Shown here one piece after another: positions 57,740 to 64,000 of a DNA stretch of 64,000 nucleotides (the stretch's first letter is position 1; each line of letters begins with the position of its first letter). The notes beneath the pieces are model-generated. The model was not told the DNA's origin and made no database searches. It saw only the letters and a program-made list of their open reading frames with translations. The position numbers and the translations under genes are program-made. The stretch comes from Wyeomyia smithii (lineage: Eukaryota > Arthropoda > Insecta > Diptera > Culicidae), in contig NC_073694.1 of the NCBI RefSeq assembly GCF_029784165.1, positions 79,075,542-79,139,541 on the forward strand. The letters run 5' to 3'.

Positions 57740-58230
57740 CAAATTTGGCGAAATGTAACTCTTAAGTTGAATGCGACTAAAAACAAAACTGATTTCAAAT
57801 TAAGCCCACAACTTAAAAAAGCTCCGAAGTTTATATATACCTTATTTGATCAGAAACTCCATAAGGCTCTCAAAATGTGCTCAACATGTTTAAAGAAACT
57901 TTCCAAAAAGACGAAGAGGTTAAAAAAGACATGATTACTAATTCATCTCAAATATAGCTCACAATGACCCTATAACCAGAAAAGGTGTAGAATTTTTTTT
58001 ATGGGCCAATACATTTTTTGGGAGGTTTCCCCTTTTCTGGAAAAAAATAACGTGTTCACGTAGACATTATCAGGACCCCCCCTTACCTCCTTTCTTCTTA
58101 TTACAATGAAAAATCCCTTTGAGGTGCGTTGCACACAAACTTTCAAGTTTTGTTAAACGAATATATCAAGCGATAAAACAAGTTTATAATCACAAAAGGA
58201 AAGATATAAGGAACCGCGAACTATTACAAT
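57740..58230. other. Spacer downstream of the GPCR exons
   Basis: The next GPCR exon (C-terminal tail after SQNYR) should lie here or further left, but no convincing acceptor and coding stretch was found. Confidence 0.3.
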
Positions 58231-58236
58231 ACTCAC

Positions 58237-59217
58237 CTATAGTTTTGGCTCCCAATAGCGTAAATAAATGGATTAATAACTGCCGACATCCAGGCGAGAA
58301 CGGATGCGAACACATGGAGATTTGCATGTGATCCATCGTCGTCGATGACATTTGCAAGCATCAACGGTAAGAAGCATATTAGAAAGCAGAGGTATATTGT
58401 TAATAATGTTAAAGTTAACCGACAGTCTTCCTTGTTGCGGAAAAACGATTCGATCCTGCCCGATGCGTTTGCACTGTGAGAAGAAAATGGTATGTAATGT
58501 ATCTGCGGGGGTAGTCAACTCTTATTTAACGTACTTGTGAGCTTTTAGTTTAGACCTCTGCTTGTGCACAGTATAAAAAATGCAAGAGTATGAGATGGAT
58601 ATTACGATACATGGAACCAACACTCCAAATAGAAATATGAATTTTTTCGGTGAACTGTCGTTTTTCTTAAGAATGGTGCAAGAGAATGTTTCTTCGTCTA
58701 GACCTAATCGGCCCCACACTTCGAATAATGGTAGTAGCTATAGCAAAACAAAAAATAGAAAAGTTGATTCACATTTATGTAATAGAATGTTATGACCACA
58801 TACCATTATTCCGAAAGAAAAACCCCAAATCAGAAGTAGTTGAAAGAACAAACTAACTGGAGTATATATCTTAGAATATCGACTAGGATGAAGTATCAGC
58901 GTGTATCGATTGATAGTGAGGCCAACCATACTGAGTACTGACACAGCCACATTACCGTAGAAAAACACGGGGAAGACTTTACACAAATCCTCACCTAGTG
59001 TCCATTGCTTAAATAAAAAATAGATGGATTTTTAGTGCTGTTTGTGTAAAAATTGAAAAGTATAAAATTACCTGATTAAGGAACCGAATTGCCGTGAGTG
59101 GCATGTTAACCGCACAGAAAAAGAGATCTGACATGGCAAGAGATAGGACAAAAACGGTTGTCGGATGCTTCCGTAGCTTTTGATACTTCAAAAGAGCTAT
59201 CACGGTGAGGAGATTGC
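58237..59217 (-). CDS. Tre1: Tre1-like rhodopsin-family GPCR, four internal exons
   Basis: Exons on the minus strand: 59217-59072, 59007-58804, 58737-58535 and 58473-58237 (790 nt, 263 residues), with introns of 61-66 bp, all GT-AG and phase-consistent. The first starts inside TM1 (GNLLTVIALLKY), then TM2 (FVLSLAMSDLFFCAVNMPL). The second has FYGNVAVSVLSMVGLTINRY, so NRY replaces the usual DRY, a trait of the Drosophila Tre1/moody pair. The third has WGRLGLDEETFSCTIL and TM5. The fourth has RLTLTLLTIYLCFLICFLPL (TM6) and NPFIY (TM7). Tre1 steers germ-cell migration in Drosophila; the GNVAVSVLSMVG stretch favours Tre1 over moody, from memory. The 5' exons (N-terminus, start of TM1) and the C-terminal exon were not found. 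Confidence 0.75.
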
Positions 59218-59279
59218 CTGCAAAGAGTTGAAGATACATACTATTAAGATAGAATTGCAGTTTGACTTATTAATTTTTG

Positions 59280-60400
59280 GATTTACTTAACAATTTAACA
59301 AGAGTTAGATGCTTGGTGTTAAAGAACAACTTGTAGAGTAGACTTCAAAGTTTAATTTGATTAACAACAAAACCTATGTTTATCACACATTTCAGAGAGA
59401 AAATTGCAGTTTAGTTCTCATAAAACATTTGATTTCACATTTGTTCCTTTCTAAGTTCTTATTCTCTCTAATTCGACCAGTGCATCAGTAGTAGAGCAGA
59501 ATCGCGCCAAATGATCTGGAAACACGCGAAAATTTAATCGATCATTTTTGATTTGAATGAAATTTTGCACACGTATTTGGCTTAGCAAACTGAGCATTTT
59601 TCACAGATGGAGAGATTTTTTACACCCATGAGTTATATTCTAATAGGCCGTTTGGCATAGGTTTTATTCGAAGCACTGTAGCCCAGAATCCGTTGGTTGT
59701 ATAGAAAAACTGTCTGAGATTGAGTTGTAGGAAATTGAAAATGCATCATAAAAAAATATACACTGTACAAAAAAATTTCTGACAGAAAAAACTAAAAATA
59801 AATATTTAATTTCAATTTAAAAAAAAAAGATTTTTTTTTAATTTTTTTAAAGTAACTCGACGTTGATACGCAACTTTGAAAAAATAAGTCCAGGATGGAG
59901 AAATGAAAAATATTTTTTTATGGTAGATTAATTTTTTTATAAAACTTTTAATTCAAACATTTTTCAAAATATTTGGATTTTGAAGATTTTAAAAGATGCA
60001 GAGAGTCATTTTGAATCAAAAAGCTCTTGGTAGTTAACATTCTAAAGGCATCGGTTTTTGAGTTATTTTGAATTTAAGCTCGAAAAATTATTAATATTTC
60101 GGAAATACACGTTTTTCTTAATTTGTCCGTGGTTCTCCAGCAAAAACCATACGTTCATTGGAATGCTTAATCAAAAATATACAATTCATTCTTTGACAAC
60201 AAAACGATTGGATAAATAACTCAGGCGCTGTACCTTAGCCTACCTACACGTTCCCCCTTGCCGAATGTTTTATAAAAAAATATGTTTGTCGTGCAACACT
60301 ACCTTCAATAATAACTGTTTGTAAAGTACGCTACCAATAACTACTGGGTTACCTATAATATCTGTTTTCGTATATAAATACGATTGTTTTCTCCAGAAGT
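59280..60400. other. Spacer, AT-rich
   Basis: No gene recognised. The 5' exon of the GPCR may lie here but cannot be identified. Confidence 0.3.
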
Positions 60401-60412
60401 GTTAATAACAGT

Positions 60413-60650
60413 TTGCATTTTGTGAAGATGAATAAAGTGAAAATGGAATACACCAAGCCCAAGTGCTGTAAACCCTTTCCTGATCGTCGATGCTCATTAA
60501 GCTTACGCAAATTAAACGAAAACGTTATTGCAAAATTAAAAATATGGAACAGTCGAGCTCATTTTAATACGTCTGTATCAATTTGTGATTCGTGTTGATT
60601 ATATTGTATCAAAGTGAAAAATGAATTTGATCCTGAAGAGCATCCACCGA
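60413..60650 (+). pseudogene. N-terminal fragment of an unidentified Cys-containing protein
   Basis: ATG in MNKVKMEYTKPKCCKPFPDRRCSLSLRKL, followed by LNENVIAKLKIWNSRAHF and ICDSC, then TGA where CR would be a natural continuation. The next bases continue an open, charged frame (IKVKNEFDPEEHPPIS). Possibly a transposon-encoded Cys-motif N-terminus with one nonsense codon. The Penelope-like sequence begins a little downstream. Confidence 0.3.
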
Positions 60651-60734
60651 TATCACTGGTAAAGCTCAATCAGGAAAAATATCCCAAAAAATAGTATCTG
60701 AATATTACTGACATTAAATCTACTAAACTCAAAA

Positions 60735-61528
60735 CACGCCTCAATAAATTTCACCGTTGAAAAAGAAAAAGATAAAAAACTGCCTTTCCTGGATTTGCTA
60801 ATCACAAAAAAGAAGACGGCACTTTGACACTCGGCATCTATAGAAAACCGACGTCTACAGACCGCTACATAACCGTGGACTCCAACCACTTTGGCGCCCA
60901 GAAACAATCGGCCTTTCATGCCATGGCGCATAGACTCTTTAACATTCCTTTGGAGAAAGATGAATATCAAGCGGAAAAGGACAGAATCTACGAAGCAGCC
61001 GAACAGAATGGTTTTAACAAGATATTTGTTCAAAAAATACTCCGGAAACATGAACGGAAGAAACACCGACAAGATGCTACCACACTTCAACCGGAAAAAG
61101 AAATCCCCACCAGAATCAGCCTGCCGTTCTACCCAGTTCTAACAAACCCAATCAAAAATGTTCTAGAACAACAAGGTCTCGCAGTAGCACACAAAAGTGG
61201 CAACACACTGCGGGAAATTCTATGTAACCTGAAAGATAAGGTCCCCAGCGATGAGCAGTCTGGAATCTACCAGATTCCATGCAAAGATTGCACTACTGTA
61301 TATATTCGACAAACACGCCGCAAATGCAAAACTCGTCTGAAGGAGCCTAGAAGAGCAGTGGAACACAATAAATTTTGCGAATCAAGTGTAGCGGCACACA
61401 CGATCAGCCAAAACCATGAAATTTATTGGGAGAGTGCAGAACTGGTAAAACCAGTGCGAAAGGTGTCATTGTTAAATGCCTGGGAGTCGATGTATATCGC
61501 CAATGCTGAAAACACCTTTGATGAATGA
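60735..61528 (+). pseudogene. Penelope-like element, 3' part: RT end and GIY-YIG endonuclease
   Basis: The RT C-terminal region begins FTVEKEKDKKLPFLDLLITK, shifts by one base in an A run near 60810, and continues GTLTLGIYRKPTSTDRYI. The frame from 60824 runs to 61528. The GIY-YIG nuclease follows: SGIYQIPCKDC, VYIRQTRRKCKTRL (YIR instead of YIG) and NAWESMYI with the catalytic Glu. Penelope-like elements are the known retroelements that pair this RT with a GIY-YIG domain. The start is lost (5' truncation) and the Gly-to-Arg change plus frameshift make it inactive. Confidence 0.85.
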
Positions 61529-61650
61529 GGATGATGCACCGATAATATCGTCTCTCTTCAACCTGATAAGGCAAAGAGCGTAGGTCACCACATTCCTCTC
61601 CAGACATTTGGTTAGCCGTAAGAAAATATAGTAATCAGTTGGACATTGGG

Positions 61651-61703
61651 CCTCGTCCTGGATGATGAGCAGAATTTTGCTCGAAACCGGTCGACGGTAC
61701 AGG
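61651..61703 (+). ncRNA. Degenerate hammerhead-ribozyme-like motif in the Penelope 3' region
   Basis: In order: GTC (stem I), CTGgATGAt (core CTGATGA with two extra bases), GAGCA-GAATTT-TGCTC (5-bp stem II), GAAA (core), CC/GG (2-bp stem III), TC as the cleavage site after 61692, then GAC pairing with the stem I GTC, with CCT/AGG as a further stem I step. Hammerheads with a very short stem III are known from Penelope-like elements. The two insertions in the core suggest it is inactive. Confidence 0.45.
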
Positions 61704-61709
61704 TAAATT

Positions 61710-62700
61710 TTAATTTGTTCACTTGTTAGATTTAGTAAGAGTGATAAGTATTGGTGTCTGGTCCTTGATATCGTTCGTCTCGTGTAAACTATTAATTTGA
61801 AGAATTCGATGAGGTTTTGTTTAGTTTTGAGCAGTGCTGGGATGTATGTATAAATAAACCACACAGACTTGACCTGTCCTAGCTTTTATGGACTTTCGCC
61901 CATACACTTTTTTTGAAAACTTAATAAGAGTGCAGATTCAGGTCTAAAAGCCCCTCCAACTTCCTATATGTCAACGTTTACGAAATTATTTCATAAATTT
62001 ACGTAGGTACTGGACATTACCAAAAATCTATGTCTCTTCTTCTCATTCAAAATGTTGGTATCATACTTTAGCCTATGAATATTCCGTCGCAGGCGCATAG
62101 TTGAGAGTGTATGTGTGAATCGTGTATCGACACACTTCGAGTCCAGAATAGCTGTCCATTAACTTTCCCTGATTTATCGACGGAATATTAGGCTCCGAAC
62201 ATTCGGAAAATGGTAACTTCCTGAAAACGTTGAACAAAGTAGAAACGAGAGTCTGGAAGAGCTTTGTTTCTTTGTGCGAATGGTTTCTAGGCAACAAAAG
62301 AAGCACGATGGTGCACGAATTTCTAAACTCTTATTTATACCAATCGTTTCATGATCGGTAACTTTTAACTTAAAATTCACTATTGCCGAAACGGAGTCAA
62401 AAATAAGAAAAAGGTGGTCAATCAAAGTCCCCACCATGTCTGGAAATACGGGTATACTCATTAATTATTTGTTCCAAATTGAAGAGTTCCGCTTATCGCT
62501 CCAAATAATTTGTATTGAAGATATCGCGTATTAGTTTCGGTAAGAGCTCCGGTAATACGGTTAAAATGACTACAATCCAAAAAAAAAACTTCAAACCAGG
62601 TTTCCAAAATCGCCATCGTAATGCCCAAACGTAATGCGCAAGAACCAGTTTCCAACAATTGTTTCGTTGTGATAAAGATTGAGGAGCCAGTTCGCGAGAA
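61710..62700. other. Spacer downstream of the Penelope fragment
   Basis: The first 150 bp may still be element 3' region. Further on, several open frames on the minus strand (62073-62712) lack recognised motifs. Confidence 0.3.
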
Positions 62701-63250
62701 CCGCAACCGCATGTTGTTTTGATGTTCTCCGATTTGGCTGAAATTTTCAGTGACTGTTTCAAGGTAGGAAGTTTTGCAAAATTTGATTTTTTTTTCATTA
62801 AGGTTAAGGGTGGTAAAACGGCCCTCAAAGATGATGTGTCCAAAAACGTCCAGTTTACAAAAAGTTCAATTACTTCTGCTAGACATGATGGATTATTTTT
62901 TTAAATTTGTGATATTATTCTACGCTAATAGTACTTCAAAATGCATGGTCACAATATATGGCAAAGAGGCAACATGACGAAAAAAATTCATTTTTCGTTG
63001 AATTTTCAGGACCACCCCACTTAAATTTTCAGGGTCACCCCACTCTTCTCAACATTGCTAGAAAAATATCTGAATATAGCGTTTTGTAGAGCAACTCAAG
63101 AGCCTTGATTTCATGTATAAGCCAAGTGTGCCAAATGGAGTAAAACGGCCCTTGAAGGTTTTTATCAAAAACCGTCAAAATCACTCAATGAAATGACAAT
63201 AGCTCCGGCTAGAGAGATTTTGTTGAGAATCACGAAAATTTCATAAAAAT
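62700..63250. repeat. Family B repeat, inverted copy with empty pogo site
   Basis: Reverse complement matches 38982-39270 and then 35110-35298 without the pogo element between. GTACTATTAGCGTAGAATAA (minus strand, about 62919-62938) spans the site. Confidence 0.7.
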
Positions 63251-63639
63251 AAGATTTTTTGTTGTCGTTTGGTATTTTTGTTATCATTTTTTATGACACG
63301 AAACAAAAAAAAAAATAGTAACCTTTTGAATGCAAAAATACTGAATAACACGTCGCGGTATGTCGACAAAACTAACCCGACATTTTTTTTCCTCTTTTTG
63401 GCCATCGACGTTCGTAGTAGTAGGTAGTAGTACTGTCAATTTAATCTGTTTGAACCTGATTTAATGTTTTCTATTACCATCACCAAGTTGTGAATCAATT
63501 TGAATGTCAAATTCATCAGATGCATGAATTGCCGATTGGTTATCGGTTATCGACAAACTGGACCTTTCTTCGTTTAATGAACCGGTGAGTAAACTCTCGA
63601 TTCGTAGTCGATTACCATTTCGAACATATGTAACTCAAG

Positions 63640-64000
63640 GGATGACTAAACTGTTCAATCGTAAACTATCACCACCCGAAAGTTTTGTATAGTACACAGC
63701 ACCGAAAATCGCCAATTCTTATCCAAAAAAATAGTTATTCATCATGTAAATATATATGTAACGTTTGTCACCTTGCCTTTAAGAATTCTTATTTAGCTAG
63801 AGCAATAATCTTAGTGATTTTGACAGTATTATGAAATAAAATCTTCAAGGCACGTTTTATCCCAAATGGCATATCTTATAATAAGGCAGAGAGTTCTGGT
63901 AAGATAGAGTGATTATCCAAATTATCAACAAAATCTATCAAGTCTACATGAAAACATTCTAATTTTAGTGATTTTGACGGTTTTTGAAAAAACCTTCAAG
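63640..64000. repeat. Family B repeat, direct copy, runs off the window
   Basis: GCACGTTTTATCCCAAATGGC, AGTTCTGGTAAGATAGAG and CAACAAAATCTATCAAGTCTA match 34970-35065 in the same direction. With the inverted copy at 62700-63250 it makes a divergent pair. Confidence 0.7.

Noticed and set aside
60653..61090. 145-codon minus-strand frame
   Set aside because: Antisense to the Penelope RT/GIY-YIG region.

Overview
The window is animal DNA from an insect, most likely a culicine mosquito (Aedes-like). The evidence is spliced genes with GT-AG introns, a licorne-type MAP kinase kinase, a plexin exon and a Tre1-type GPCR, all embedded in a dense mix of non-LTR retrotransposons, a Penelope-like element, tRNA-derived SINEs, hAT, Tc1/mariner and pogo DNA transposons, MITEs, satellite arrays and long (TA)n tracts. 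The species is an inference from repeat style; no search was run.

Layout. 0-5 kb: debris of DNA transposons, including a 1349-bp hAT element with an exact 8-bp target duplication and a broken DD34E transposase. 6.1-12.3 kb: a dispersed repeat of unknown class (here called family A), carrying a CCAAT+TATA module and interrupted by a 92-bp hAT MITE and a complete 4.4-kb Jockey-type LINE with a 13-bp target duplication. 12.3-21.9 kb: a DUF4806-like fragment, two (TA)n tracts, a SINE with a 13-bp target duplication, a strong hairpin, and two satellite-like arrays with MITEs inserted. 21.9-23.6 kb: one large plexin exon (minus strand: PSI plus IPT/TIG domains); no neighbouring plexin exon was recognised. 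24.9-32.0 kb: a second LINE whose ORF1/ORF2 body is duplicated head to tail (3226-bp period), both copies sharing the same two nonsense codons.

33.2-53.8 kb: licorne (MKK3/MKK6 orthologue), six coding exons on the plus strand, 335 codons. Exons 1-3 lie at 33.2-33.9 kb and exons 4-6 at 53.3-53.8 kb. The 19.4-kb intron between them falls between the DFG motif and the activation-loop phosphosites. It holds a 3681-bp pogo element, a mariner, several MITEs, SINEs, LINE 3' ends, two copies of a 38-bp hairpin and a nest of large inverted repeats. 55.0-57.7 kb: MITEs and a LINE fragment. 58.2-59.2 kb: four exons of a Tre1-like GPCR (minus strand, NRY in place of DRY). 60.4-61.7 kb: a 5'-truncated Penelope-like element with a GIY-YIG domain, followed by a degenerate hammerhead-ribozyme-like motif. 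62.7-64.0 kb: copies of the repeat into which the pogo element inserted, one of which preserves the empty site.

The host genes (plexin guidance receptor, p38 pathway kinase, migration GPCR) do not form a unit. The window is mainly a record of nested insertion into introns and spacers. Intact-looking coding capacity is limited to the host exons; every transposon protein seen is broken.
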